Below are positions 8,532-17,064 of a stretch of DNA of 64,000 bases, in pieces. Position numbers and translations under genes: made by a program. Each line of letters opens with the position of its first letter. Position 1 is the first letter of the stretch. The stretch is from NCBI RefSeq assembly GCF_014905415.1, contig NZ_BNEO01000001.1, positions 868,001 to 932,000 on the forward strand, read 5' to 3'. Origin of the DNA: Virgibacillus salexigens. GTDB lineage: Bacteria > Bacillota > Bacilli > Bacillales > Amphibacillaceae. The notes beneath the pieces were generated by a model. That model saw nothing but the letters and a program-made list of their open reading frames with translations, did no database searches and was not told the origin of the DNA.

Positions 8532-9842
8532 ATGACGACACCCCAACAACAATCAATTGAGCCGGAAACAGTATCAAAAACAAGGTTATTTCAGCGCATA
8601 AGTATCTTTAATATCCCGGTTATTTGGTTTGCATTAATTACAATTATCGCTTTAGCAGCTATGTATACAGGGAATTTACCTGCTGGAATGATCGGTAGTT
8701 TACTCATTATGATGGTACTGGGAGAACTGTTTGGCTGGATTGGCGATAATACCCCTATCCTCCGAAGCTTTTTAGGTGGAGGTGCTATTGTAGCTATATT
8801 TGGTGCTGCTTTTTTCGTATACGCAGATATCATGCCCCAAGAAACCATTACCAGTATAACGGAATTCATGAAATCCGGTGGTTTTCTTAATTTCTATATT
8901 GCTGCCTTAATAACAGGTAGTATCTTAGGAATGAATTCCAACACATTAAAAAAAGCTGGCGCTAAATTTGCTTTACCTTTATTAGCTGCTGTAATTGTAT
9001 CAATGATACTAGCGGGTATTGTAGGTCTGATTATTGGATTTGGATTTAAAGATGCCATTTTAGTTATTGCCATGCCAATTATGGGTGGAGGTATGGGAGC
9101 TGGTGCTGTTCCAATGTCTCAAGTATATTCCGAAATTCTTGGTAATGATCCATCCTATTATATTTCAATCCTTGTACCAGCATTAGCACTAGGTAATGTC
9201 CTGGCTATTATTCTTGCAGGTATCTTAAATATGATCGGTAATAAGTTTCCTAAGCTATCAGGAAATGGCCAATTGATGGAAGGCTTCCATGTAGAAAATA
9301 AAAAGGTTACGTATAATGTAAGTATCATGGGTGTAGGTATGGTTGCAGCTCTCGTATTTTATGTGCTTGGCCAAATTTTAGGAAACTTTATCCCACTACA
9401 CCCATATGCCCTCATGATTATTTTAGTAGCTATTTTTAAATTAGCAGGATGGTTACCTGAAATTGTTGAAAATGGGGCAAATCAGTGGTATCAATTCGTT
9501 GCAAAAAACTGGACGCTCGCCTTATTAATTGGGATAGGGATTGCTTATACGGATTTGAATGCTGTTATTGATGCACTGACGATCGAATATATTTTATTGG
9601 TTGCCAGTGTCGTTGTTGGTGCAGCATTAGGAGCGGCAATGCTCGGAAAATTAGTTGGCTTCCACCCAATCGAATCTGCAATCACGGCAGGTTTATGTAT
9701 GGCTAATATGGGAGGAACGGGTGATGTGGCCGTATTGTCCGCTTCCAAGCGAATGGAATTAATGCCGTTTGCTCAAATATCATCTCGTTTAGGTGGAGCA
9801 CTTATTCTACTAATCGCCGGCATTATTGTTCCATTATTATAA
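8532..9842 (+). CDS. 2-hydroxycarboxylate (malate/citrate) transporter family protein
   Basis: 436 residues with 11-12 hydrophobic segments across the whole length. The motif IMGGGMGAGAVPMSQ (about residues 181-195) and a second Gly-rich loop CMANMGGTGDVAVLSA near the C-terminus are the paired re-entrant-loop signatures of the 2HCT family (CitS, MaeN, CimH). Such proteins exchange or symport malate, citrate or lactate with Na+ or H+. AGGAGGC precedes the ATG. It is a single plus-strand gene ended by a terminator at 9846-9876. It is the only clearly non-sugar transporter in the window. Closest in style to Bacillus CimH, but the exact substrate is not decided. Confidence 0.87.
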   Translation: MTTPQQQSIEPETVSKTRLFQRISIFNIPVIWFALITIIALAAMYTGNLPAGMIGSLLIMMVLGELFGWIGDNTPILRSFLGGGAIVAIFGAAFFVYADIMPQETITSITEFMKSGGFLNFYIAALITGSILGMNSNTLKKAGAKFALPLLAAVIVSMILAGIVGLIIGFGFKDAILVIAMPIMGGGMGAGAVPMSQVYSEILGNDPSYYISILVPALALGNVLAIILAGILNMIGNKFPKLSGNGQLMEGFHVENKKVTYNVSIMGVGMVAALVFYVLGQILGNFIPLHPYALMIILVAIFKLAGWLPEIVENGANQWYQFVAKNWTLALLIGIGIAYTDLNAVIDALTIEYILLVASVVVGAALGAAMLGKLVGFHPIESAITAGLCMANMGGTGDVAVLSASKRMELMPFAQISSRLGGALILLIAGIIVPLL

Positions 9843-9845
9843 TTT

Positions 9846-9876
9846 AAAGATCGGGCACATTACTTGCCCGATCTTT
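9846..9876 (+). terminator. Intrinsic terminator after the carboxylate transporter
   Basis: AAAGATCGGGCA pairs with TGCCCGATCTTT over 12 bp around a 7-base loop, followed by T residues. It lies between convergent genes and may serve both. Confidence 0.85.
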
Positions 9877-9879
9877 TCG

Positions 9880-10629
9880 TTATATCAGCTGTTTTAATGC
9901 GCTTACATTTTCTTTCGCGCTAATTAATGGATCTCCAGTGAAATGTTCCTGCTCAACGATGAACCAATTCACATCATGTTCTTTACCAGATGTAATTAGT
10001 TTTGGAATATCTAATGTGCCATTGCCAATCTCCGTAGAAATCATTTCTCCTTCTTCCTGCTTTCCGTCTTTAACATGAAGTGAAATACATCTGTCTTGAT
10101 ATTTCTGTATTAATCGATCGGGGTCACTTCCAGCATAGGCTGCCCAATAACAATCGAGCTCCATCTTCACATTGCTAGAATCTGTATGCTCAAACAGCAG
10201 TTCAAATCCAGATGTTTCATCAAAACGTTCAAACTCAAATGCATGGTTATGGTAACCAAAAGCAAAACCTTCTCGTGTAAGCTTCTCACCAATCTCATTA
10301 AATTGGTCAGCTGTCCGCAAATAATCATCTTTTGATTTCCTCATCGATTCGGGTAAAAACGGGCAAATTAACAATGAATTATCTAGTTTGGTATGGAAAC
10401 GCAACACTTCATCCAACTGGCTTTGTAACAGTTCTATCGGTACATGGGCACCTGCAGGTGTTAAACCTAATGCTTGTAATTGTTTATGTACCGTTTCTGC
10501 GCTATGATCATGGAACCCAGCAAATTGGACGCCTTGATAACCTAGCTCCGCAATTCTTTCTAATAACCCTAATAAATTCTCATTAGCTAATTCGCGAACT
10601 GTATACAATTGCAGGGCAACTTTTCCCAT
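9880..10629 (-). CDS. Sugar phosphate isomerase/epimerase family (xylose-isomerase-like TIM barrel)
   Basis: 249 residues with the AP-endonuclease-2/xylose-isomerase-like TIM barrel pattern. Visible features are VALQLYTVRELANENLLG at the start, GYHNHAFEFE in the middle, LDCYWAAYAG, then LHVKDGK and VEQEHF, the usual metal-binding Glu/Asp/His positions. AAGGAGAG precedes the ATG. Relatives act as epimerases, isomerases or 3-keto-glycoside lyases in loci with Gfo/Idh oxidoreductases. The two Gfo/Idh genes at 1-1972 make such a pairing thinkable but they are 8 kb away. Exact reaction unknown. Confidence 0.82.
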   Translation of the reverse strand: MGKVALQLYTVRELANENLLGLLERIAELGYQGVQFAGFHDHSAETVHKQLQALGLTPAGAHVPIELLQSQLDEVLRFHTKLDNSLLICPFLPESMRKSKDDYLRTADQFNEIGEKLTREGFAFGYHNHAFEFERFDETSGFELLFEHTDSSNVKMELDCYWAAYAGSDPDRLIQKYQDRCISLHVKDGKQEEGEMISTEIGNGTLDIPKLITSGKEHDVNWFIVEQEHFTGDPLISAKENVSALKQLI

Positions 10630-10725
10630 TTTTTCTCTCCTTTTTCCATGGTATTGGTTTAAAAAGCTGATAACTGGGTATACTACTAGTATCCTTATAA
10701 CTCCCCCTTTCTTGTAATGTATATG

Positions 10726-10765
10726 AATCCAAGCAGAGACAGATGTTCTTGCTTGGATTTTTTTT
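10726..10765 (+). terminator. Intrinsic terminator oriented to the plus strand, with no plus-strand gene before it
   Basis: AATCCAAGCA and TGCTTGGATT form a 10-bp stem with a 14-base loop, followed by eight T residues on the plus strand. Both neighbouring genes are on the minus strand. It may end an antisense or small RNA. Confidence 0.65.
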
Positions 10766-10873
10766 GAGCAAGTATCAACCTATACGTAAACCATCCCATA
10801 GTTTAATAATTATGACAAGTATAGTTTTATATGAAGTGGTAAAAAACTTCCTTTGAACCGGAGGCTAGTCGAA

Positions 10874-11755
10874 TTAGTATTCTCCATCTGCCAAGGCATC
10901 CGCTTTTGTTTGGTGAACCGTTCCAAATGGATGTTCTGGCGGAGCATAAATAGAGTATAGTTTCAAAGGTTCATCACCGGTATTTGTGATATTATGCCAG
11001 GTACCTGCTGGTACCATTATCGCATCATCCTCTTCTACATATCGGTTAAAATCTAAATTGTCTCTGCTTTTCCCCATCTGTACATACCCATTTCCCTGCT
11101 CCAAACGTAAAAATTGATCTGTGTCAGGGTGAATTTCTAACCCAATATCTTCACCAACATCAATACTCATTAACGTTACTTGCAAATGATCTCCAGTCCA
11201 TATCGCTGTCCGAAAAGTATTATTTCGTTCTGTGGCTTGCTCAATAGCTACAACAAATGGATCTCCTCCTTGATCGGAGATACGCGTTGCCGTATCCTGA
11301 GGTGATTGTTTAGAGGTGAGTTGTGCTGATTCTGCCCCATAATAGGCTCGTAAGAAGACGTCCCGCACATATGGATCTTGTGTCAACATGTACCCTTTCT
11401 GATAAGATTGATAACTCTCTTGTTCTAGTAACTGAAGTTGCTGTACACCTTCTTGGCCATCCGCAACTCGAATATCTTCCTCATAGTCCGGTTCCCCTCC
11501 TGTTAGATTTCGATATATCATAGCTGAGTTGTCCAACAGTACTAGTTTTCTTTGAATAATTTGCAAATAGTTCATCCGCTCTTCCTCTGAAGATGCTTCA
11601 TCAGCTAGTTTTTGACAGATTGCAATCATTTTCCCTTCTCGTTTTATATCCTGGTGGATGGAATTACATAAGTACTGCAATGGATCATGAGAATTTCTTA
11701 CTGAATCTGGCATTGTAGTATTTATTTGCTTATCAAATTGGGCCATATAAAACAT
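10874..11755 (-). CDS. Helical (ferritin-like) domain fused to a C-terminal cupin
   Basis: About 293 residues. Residues 20-160 are predicted mostly helical (IKREGKMIAICQKLADEASS, then MNYLQIIQRKLVLLDN), reminiscent of a ferritin-like bundle. Residues 175-285 are a cupin: DIGLEIHPDTDQFLRLEQG is motif 1 and PAGTWHNITN is motif 2, with His residues available for a metal. The ATG at 11755 has AAGGAAGG at 7 bases; a GTG two codons earlier is poorly spaced. It stands alone, divergent from the aldo/keto reductase gene. Cupins of this sort bind small sugars or metals or act as isomerases; the function here is not known. Confidence 0.82.
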   Translation of the reverse strand: MFYMAQFDKQINTTMPDSVRNSHDPLQYLCNSIHQDIKREGKMIAICQKLADEASSEEERMNYLQIIQRKLVLLDNSAMIYRNLTGGEPDYEEDIRVADGQEGVQQLQLLEQESYQSYQKGYMLTQDPYVRDVFLRAYYGAESAQLTSKQSPQDTATRISDQGGDPFVVAIEQATERNNTFRTAIWTGDHLQVTLMSIDVGEDIGLEIHPDTDQFLRLEQGNGYVQMGKSRDNLDFNRYVEEDDAIMVPAGTWHNITNTGDEPLKLYSIYAPPEHPFGTVHQTKADALADGEY

Positions 11756-11902
11756 ATACACGCCTTCCTTTCTATCTAAGAATTGTCATTATCAGCATAT
11801 GCCTATGTTGTAAAAATTGTACGCTGGGCTACCTAAAAATGTTTTATTTACATTGGTTTTGGGTAATTTTTACTAGGAAATGTTTTTTTGGGAGGTTTCG
11901 TA

Positions 11903-12894
11903 ATGAAATACTTACATGATGCACTAAATAATAAAATCGGTCTTGGTACAGCTCCACTGGGAATATGTTTCGTAATGTAAGTGAAGAAGAGGCTCAAGCA
12001 ACAATTGAATCAGCATGGAGCCAAGGCGTGCGCTATTTCGATACAGCTCCTTTTTATGGCGCTGGGTTATCGGAAATGAGGCTAGGAGAGGCGCTAGCTG
12101 AACAGGACCGAAAAGAATTTGTACTAAGTTCGAAGGTAGGACGTGTCATTTTAGAGGAACAGGAAGAGAAGTCTGGATTATTTGAGCAAGCTCGAAAGAA
12201 TAAAATACAAACAGATTATACAGAAGCTGGAACGCTTCGTTCAATTGAGCAAAGTTTGAAACGGCTGAATACGGATTATTTAGATATGGTCTTTGTTCAT
12301 GACCTTTCTCCAGACTTTCTAGAAGACGAATGGATTACGAAGTTTGACGAGGCACGTAAAGGTGCGTTTCGTACATTGACTCGCTTAAAAGAAGAAGGGG
12401 TTATTAAATCATGGGGATTAGGTGTGAATACTACGACTCCTATTGAAGTTGCAATGGAACTAGAAGAAGCTAATCCGGACTTAAATTTATCAGCCACTCA
12501 ATATACTTTAATGCAGCATGAACGTGCATTAGAACGAATGATGCCGTTAGCCCAGAGAAAAGGAGTAGGTATCGTAGTTGGTGGTCCATACAACTCTGGA
12601 GCATTGTTGGGTGGTGATCACTTCGATTACGCCCAAGCAACAGATGAAGTCAAAGCACTTGTCAACGAATTAAATAACATTGCCAAACAGTATGACGTTA
12701 ACTTAAAAGCAGCTGCTTTACAGTTTTCAACTGCACATCCAGCCGTTCAAGCAGCTATCCCTGGTTCTACCAGACCAGAGCGGATCAAGGAAGATTTGGC
12801 AGCAATGAATGAGAAAATACCTGATCCATTCTGGGAAGAATTACAGCAAAAGAAACTAATTTCAGAAACAGCTCCTCTTCCCCATAAGGAATAA
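11903..12894 (+). pseudogene. Aldo/keto reductase (aldose dehydrogenase type), frameshifted near the 5' end
   Basis: An ATG at 11903 with GGGAGG eight bases upstream encodes the expected family N-terminus (IGLGTAPLG), but that frame stops at 11978. The rest of the protein (MFRNVSEEEAQ, RYFDTAPFYGAGLSE, VLSSKVGR, DMVFVHDL, ending PLPHKE) lies in another frame opening at 11965. Adding one A within GGAATATG near 11961-11964 would join both into an uninterrupted protein of about 330 residues with the usual PLGNMFR segment. The internal ATG at 11965 has no good ribosome site, and starting there would lose the first barrel strand. Either a recent one-base deletion or a sequencing error. Family resembles D-threo-aldose 1-dehydrogenase. 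Confidence 0.75.
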
Positions 12895-12938
12895 ACAAAT
12901 AGGCGAGGCTGAGACAACAGTATCTTATTCCTATAATA

Positions 12939-12970
12939 ATCCGAACGATTCAACTCGAATCCGTTCGGGT
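12939..12970. other. Hairpin between convergent genes
   Basis: CCGAACGATTC and GAATCCGTTCGG pair with one bulged C. It follows a segment AGGCGAGGCTGAGACAAC that resembles intergenic sequence common in low-GC Gram-positives. It may be a weak bidirectional terminator, though the T-run is poor. Confidence 0.45.
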
Positions 12971-13131
12971 TAGTTATAAAAACAGGTTCTACCATCGCTC
13001 CGTCAAAATACTTCGTATTAGCATTTAGTTCATCCCTATTTTATCATTTCACTTTTGGGTTAGCTATTTTAGTTGCATCCCTGCCACATCTACTTTTACA
13101 TAATCTTAATGCCAGTTCTAATTTCGTCTTT

Positions 13132-14187
13132 CTATTGAACACGTTCTGGATAAAATAGTACCTTTCCAAATGACCCTTGTTGCTGAATGATAGTTTCAAA
13201 TATTGATGGTCCATCTATTAAAGGAATTCGATGAGAAATAATTGGCTTGACGTTTAACTGTCCATTTTTCATAAAGTTCATCGCCATTTCCCACTCCTTA
13301 CCTGGATATGGCGATGAAATGGCATTCCAAGAACCTAAAACAGTTAATTCATTACGAACAATATGTTCAAAATAAAATCGTTCGATCATTACATCCGCAT
13401 ATGGAATACCCATAAAGACAACTTCGCCGCCTTTTTTAACGAGGGAGAAAATTTGGGCAGAAGTAACTGGTGAACCAGCTGCTTCGATAGCTATATCAGC
13501 ACCTAATCCATCGGTTACCTTGTGGAGCTGTTGATAGGCTGGTACTTCTCTTGAATGAATGATATAATCTGCACCAAGCTGTTTGGCTGTCGCTAACTTC
13601 TGTTCATCAATATCAATCGCATATATATGTCTTGCACCAAACACTTTGGCCCATTGAATCGCTAATAATCCAATATTGCCACATCCCATAATAGCAACAT
13701 CTTGCCCCGGCTGAAGCGACGTTCGATAAAAACCATGAGCCACAACCGCAGAAGGCTCAATCATTGCAGCCGTATCAAAATCAACACCGTCTGGTATAGG
13801 TATTACATTCGCTTCAGGTAACTTCACATATTCTGCGTATGCTCCAGGATGTTTAGCCCCAATAACGATTAACTTCTCACACCTTGCTAATTCTCCTTTT
13901 TGACAATACATACATTTCCCACAACAGTAAGTCGGGCATCCAGAGACTCGATCACCCACTTGTATTTCCTCTACCGCAGAACCCGTTTCTACAACTTCTC
14001 CTGCAAATTCATGCCCAAAGACCATCCCTTCCACATACGGCCCTAACTTCTTATATCTGGATAAATCGGATCCACAGATTCCAACCGCCTTCACCTTGAT
14101 GATAACTTCATTGTTCTGTTCAATTCTCGGAGTCTCTTCCTCTTCATATCGTATATCTCTTTTTGCATATAGTTTCAAAGCTTTCAT
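13132..14187 (-). CDS. gatD: Zinc-dependent alcohol dehydrogenase, galactitol-1-phosphate 5-dehydrogenase type
   Basis: 351 residues, medium-chain zinc dehydrogenase. The catalytic-zinc region reads GICGSDLSRYK and GHEFAGEVVETG. A structural-zinc cluster lies at CPTYCCGKCMYCQKGELARC. The cofactor loop is GCGNIGLLAIQWAK. A C-terminal segment LTVLGSWNAISSPYPGKEWE closely follows the pattern of E. coli GatD. GatD oxidises galactitol 1-phosphate to tagatose 6-phosphate with NAD. It is the last gene of a galactitol-type PTS operon, and its ATG abuts the stop of the 53-residue ORF upstream. Specificity is inferred from similarity and context. Confidence 0.85.
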   Translation of the reverse strand: MKALKLYAKRDIRYEEEETPRIEQNNEVIIKVKAVGICGSDLSRYKKLGPYVEGMVFGHEFAGEVVETGSAVEEIQVGDRVSGCPTYCCGKCMYCQKGELARCEKLIVIGAKHPGAYAEYVKLPEANVIPIPDGVDFDTAAMIEPSAVVAHGFYRTSLQPGQDVAIMGCGNIGLLAIQWAKVFGARHIYAIDIDEQKLATAKQLGADYIIHSREVPAYQQLHKVTDGLGADIAIEAAGSPVTSAQIFSLVKKGGEVVFMGIPYADVMIERFYFEHIVRNELTVLGSWNAISSPYPGKEWEMAMNFMKNGQLNVKPIISHRIPLIDGPSIFETIIQQQGSFGKVLFYPERVQ

Positions 14188-14349
14188 CTAATCACCTGCT
14201 TCATTGGCTGTTTGTTTTTTTCGTGAAAAGAATATTGAATATATCCCAAATCCGACTACCAATGTATTAAAAATGACTTGATATTCCACATAGATGGATG
14301 TGATTCCTCGCATTGGCCCTAACATAAAATCAAGTAATGGTTCGACCAT
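14188..14349 (-). CDS. Small single-pass membrane protein (53 residues) in the galactitol PTS operon
   Basis: An ATG at 14349 with GGGAGGG at 7 bases opens a 53-codon frame ending in TAG at 14188-14190, exactly against the gatD start. It overlaps the end of the upstream dehydrogenase gene by 20 bases, a sign of translational coupling. The protein begins MVEPLLDFMLGPMRGITSIY. It continues with one hydrophobic segment (about residues 24-41, VIFNTLVVGFGIYSIFF) and ends in a basic then acidic tail (SRKKQTANEAGD). I do not recognise the family. Its place between PTS and dehydrogenase genes suggests an accessory of the GatC permease or a membrane anchor for a dehydrogenase; this is inference. Confidence 0.7.
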   Translation of the reverse strand: MVEPLLDFMLGPMRGITSIYVEYQVIFNTLVVGFGIYSIFFSRKKQTANEAGD

Positions 14350-15406
14350 CGATTTTCCCTCCCTCGTAGCTGTCTAATAGGTGGGGAACAAGTAACACCT
14401 TAATTGCTTCGCCGCTTTTTATTGCTTGATAAGCCTGTTCCCACTCGGTAATTTTGTACTGATGGGTTACCAATGCTTCTGCTTGCACCTCGCCATTGCT
14501 CATCAGTGCCAGAGATGGCTCCCAATCTGCCGGTTTTTGACTTCTGCTTCCCACCATGTGTATCTCTTTTTGGATAATTTTTTCCATATCAAAAGAGATA
14601 GCTGGTTCACTGAATATCCCCACCTGAACAAATTGACCTTGTTTTCTTAACAAATCCATCCCTTGCTTAGCAGCAGCTACAGATCCAGAACATTCCAATA
14701 CCACATTTGCTCCGTATCCAGCTGTTAATGAATGGACGAGCGTTTTTAAATCTTGTTTTTGTGAATCTACTGCATAGTCAATGCCGATTTCCTTTGCCTT
14801 ATTTAAACGAATCTTGTCATTCGTTAATCCCGTAATTATTACCGTTGCGCCACGACTTTTGGCTACCTGTGCGGTTAATAAACCAATTGGACCAGGGCCA
14901 ATCACCACCACAATATCCCCTTGGTTTATTTCTGCTTTATTGACAGCGTGGTGTGTACAAGCCAATGGTTCTGTCATAGCAGCAGCTTGATAGCTGACAA
15001 GCTCCGGTATCAGGTGGAGACTTTCTGCACGTGCAATCACATATGAGGTAAATGCTCCATCTTGTTGCGTACCTAATCCTTTGCGGTGATTACATAAGTT
15101 GTAATTCCCAGTCTGACAGTAATTACATTCTCCACAGATATAAAATGTTGTTTCTGAAGTGACACGATCTCCAACTTTGAAATTTGTCACATCATCAGCT
15201 ACTTCTACAATTTCACCAGAGAATTCATGACCTAACGTAACTGGAGAAGCTACTTTGTAATGTCCTTCATACGTATGGATATCTGAACCACAAATCCCTG
15301 CATAGTGAACTTTGATTTTTACCTGCCCTGGATTTGGGTTCGGCTCTTCCTTCTCTTGCACAACCAGATTACCGAATCCTAAAGCTGTTTTTATAAGTGC
15401 TTGCAT
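14330..15406 (-). CDS. Zinc-dependent medium-chain dehydrogenase (sorbitol/threonine dehydrogenase-like)
   Basis: About 358 residues from the ATG at 15406, which has GGGGG at good spacing; an in-frame codon at 15424 is less likely. Catalytic zinc ligands appear in GICGSDIHTYEGH and GHEFSGEIVEV. The structural zinc cluster is CGECNYCQTGNYNLC, and the nucleotide loop is VIGPGPIGLLTAQVAK. It lies between gatC and the small membrane protein. Having two dehydrogenases in one PTS operon suggests a second polyol phosphate, or oxidation at another carbon. The substrate cannot be fixed from sequence. Confidence 0.86.
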   Translation of the reverse strand: MQALIKTALGFGNLVVQEKEEPNPNPGQVKIKVHYAGICGSDIHTYEGHYKVASPVTLGHEFSGEIVEVADDVTNFKVGDRVTSETTFYICGECNYCQTGNYNLCNHRKGLGTQQDGAFTSYVIARAESLHLIPELVSYQAAAMTEPLACTHHAVNKAEINQGDIVVVIGPGPIGLLTAQVAKSRGATVIITGLTNDKIRLNKAKEIGIDYAVDSQKQDLKTLVHSLTAGYGANVVLECSGSVAAAKQGMDLLRKQGQFVQVGIFSEPAISFDMEKIIQKEIHMVGSRSQKPADWEPSLALMSNGEVQAEALVTHQYKITEWEQAYQAIKSGEAIKVLLVPHLLDSYEGGKIDGRTIT

Positions 15407-15456
15407 GATGATCCCCCTATACATTCTAAAAGAATTGAAATGACGGCCTTTACGAC

Positions 15457-16716
15457 TTAATTAAACAAAGAGAAAATTTTAAAGATAATCCAATTAATCA
15501 AGTTTCCACCTTGGTCGATACTCGAGATTCTCGCAGAGCCTTCAGGCATATCGAAGTCCGCATTCTCAGCCATTTGTGTAAAGATCGGTGCAACGTCTGT
15601 TGCAATATAAAGAGAGATAGCAATCATCACTGTACCAACAATAACGGAATGCACAATATTCCCTCGGGCAGCACCGACAATAAAGGCTACTATAAATGGA
15701 ATGGTAGCTAAGTCACCGAAAGGTAATACAGCATTTCCTGGTAAAATAACAGCTAAAACGACAGTAATGGGAACAAGGATCAGTGCAGTAGAAATAACAG
15801 CAGGATGTCCTAATGCTACAGCAGCATCCAGTCCAATATAAATTTCACGATCACCAAATCGTTTGTTTAACCATTCTCTTGCTGATTCCGAAACAGGCAT
15901 TAGTCCCTCCATCAAAATTTTTACCATACGAGGCATTAGTACCATAACTGCTGCCATGGCCATACCAATCTCAATGATTTCACCAACACTATAACCAGCT
16001 AGGGCACCAATTGCCGCCCCTAAAAACAAGCCGATAAAGATTGATTCTCCGAATATTCCGAACCTTTTTTGTATCGTTTCAGGATCCGCATTCCAATTTT
16101 TCAATCCGGGTATCTTCTGTAATCCTTTAACTAACCATATTCCTGGTGCATAAGAAATTGTAGACCCTGTTGCTAAAGAAACTCCCGGTAGCTCGTAAAA
16201 TTCACTAACCATAGGAGCTGTCCAATCAGCGACCTTCAAACAAACGATTTGGAAGATAACTGCCGCTATAAGTCCTTGAATAATGCTATCAGAAATGGCA
16301 TACACCATCGCTGCCATAAAGGTATAATGCCAGAAATTCCAAATATCAACATTCATTGTTTTGGTTGTTTTGCTCACCAACATGATAACGTTTACAATTA
16401 ATCCCAATGGGATGATGAAAGCCGCCACAACCGAGGCCCATGCTATCGAAGAAGTTGCCGGCCATCCTACATCAATGACATTTAATTCAACACCTAATCG
16501 ATCAACCATTCCTTGTGCTGCAGGCCCTAAATTATTTACCAATAAATCAACAACTAAGAATATACCAACAAATGCGACACCTATCGTTAATCCTGATCGA
16601 AATGCTTTTCCCGGTTTTTGCCCAAATAACAGACCTAATAGAAAAATCGCAACTGGTAAAATAACGGTAGCTCCTAAGTCTAAGAAGGCTTGAATAAAAT
16701 CAACAAACCCCTGCAT
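15457..16716 (-). CDS. gatC: PTS galactitol-type transporter EIIC subunit
   Basis: 419 residues with about ten hydrophobic segments. The N-terminus MQGFVDFIQAFLDLGATVIL and the internal RFGDREIYIGLDAAVALGHPAVISTALILVPITV region are characteristic of the GatC/SgcC family. It is the membrane channel that takes up and phosphorylates a hexitol or pentitol with EIIA and EIIB. GGGGGAGG precedes the ATG. It follows gatB by 59 bases that contain a hairpin (16741-16770). The likely substrate is galactitol because of the neighbouring gatD-like gene; related systems import arabitol or ribitol. Confidence 0.9.
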   Translation of the reverse strand: MQGFVDFIQAFLDLGATVILPVAIFLLGLLFGQKPGKAFRSGLTIGVAFVGIFLVVDLLVNNLGPAAQGMVDRLGVELNVIDVGWPATSSIAWASVVAAFIIPLGLIVNVIMLVSKTTKTMNVDIWNFWHYTFMAAMVYAISDSIIQGLIAAVIFQIVCLKVADWTAPMVSEFYELPGVSLATGSTISYAPGIWLVKGLQKIPGLKNWNADPETIQKRFGIFGESIFIGLFLGAAIGALAGYSVGEIIEIGMAMAAVMVLMPRMVKILMEGLMPVSESAREWLNKRFGDREIYIGLDAAVALGHPAVISTALILVPITVVLAVILPGNAVLPFGDLATIPFIVAFIVGAARGNIVHSVIVGTVMIAISLYIATDVAPIFTQMAENADFDMPEGSARISSIDQGGNLINWIIFKIFSLFN

Positions 16717-16740
16717 AATTCCTCCCCCTTATCCCTTTGA

Positions 16741-16770
16741 AGAGGTGCATCTCTCCTTACGAGATGCCCC
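16741..16770 (-). other. Intercistronic hairpin between gatB and gatC
   Basis: GCATCTC (16747-16753) and GAGATGC (16761-16767) form a 7-bp stem extended by G/C pairs around one mismatch. There is no T-run on the minus strand, so message processing or stabilisation is more likely than termination. Confidence 0.5.
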
Positions 16771-16775
16771 TTCAC

Positions 16776-17063
16776 TTATTTTTTTAGTTCTTCTAAAATT
16801 TGTTTCTTTGTATCCTCTACACCAATTCCAGTTAGGAAAGAACGTGCATTGATTACAGGAAAAGGATATTCTTTCTTCGTCATTGCTGTCGTTACTAGCA
16901 AATCGGCGGTGTCTACATATGAACCTACTTCAGCAATTTTTATTTGAACTAATTCAATATTTAAATTATTTTCTTTTGCCATTTCTTCAATTGCACTATT
17001 GACTACCGTTGATGTAGCAATCCCTGCACCACATGCCACCAATACTTTTCTCTTATCTGCCAT
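16776..17063 (-). CDS. gatB: PTS galactitol-type EIIB subunit
   Basis: 95 residues from the ATG at 17063, which sits six bases after AAAGGAGGTG; a GTG three codons upstream is inside that site. The phosphocysteine motif is KVLVACGAGIATST with Cys11, typical of the GatB P-loop. It receives phosphate from EIIA and passes it to the sugar bound in EIIC. The start lies one base after the gatA stop codon. Standard length for the family. Confidence 0.9.
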   Translation of the reverse strand: MADKRKVLVACGAGIATSTVVNSAIEEMAKENNLNIELVQIKIAEVGSYVDTADLLVTTAMTKKEYPFPVINARSFLTGIGVEDTKKQILEELKK

Positions 17064-17064
17064 G

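Noticed and set aside
8330-8533. 67-codon frame on the minus strand in the long non-coding stretch
   Set aside because: No ribosome site or family features. It overlaps the ribosome site of the carboxylate transporter and holds the cre-like site.
12895-13131. Segment with AGGCGAGGCTGAGACAAC as part of a mobile element
   Set aside because: It resembles common low-GC intergenic sequence, but no terminal repeats, target duplication or transposase are visible.
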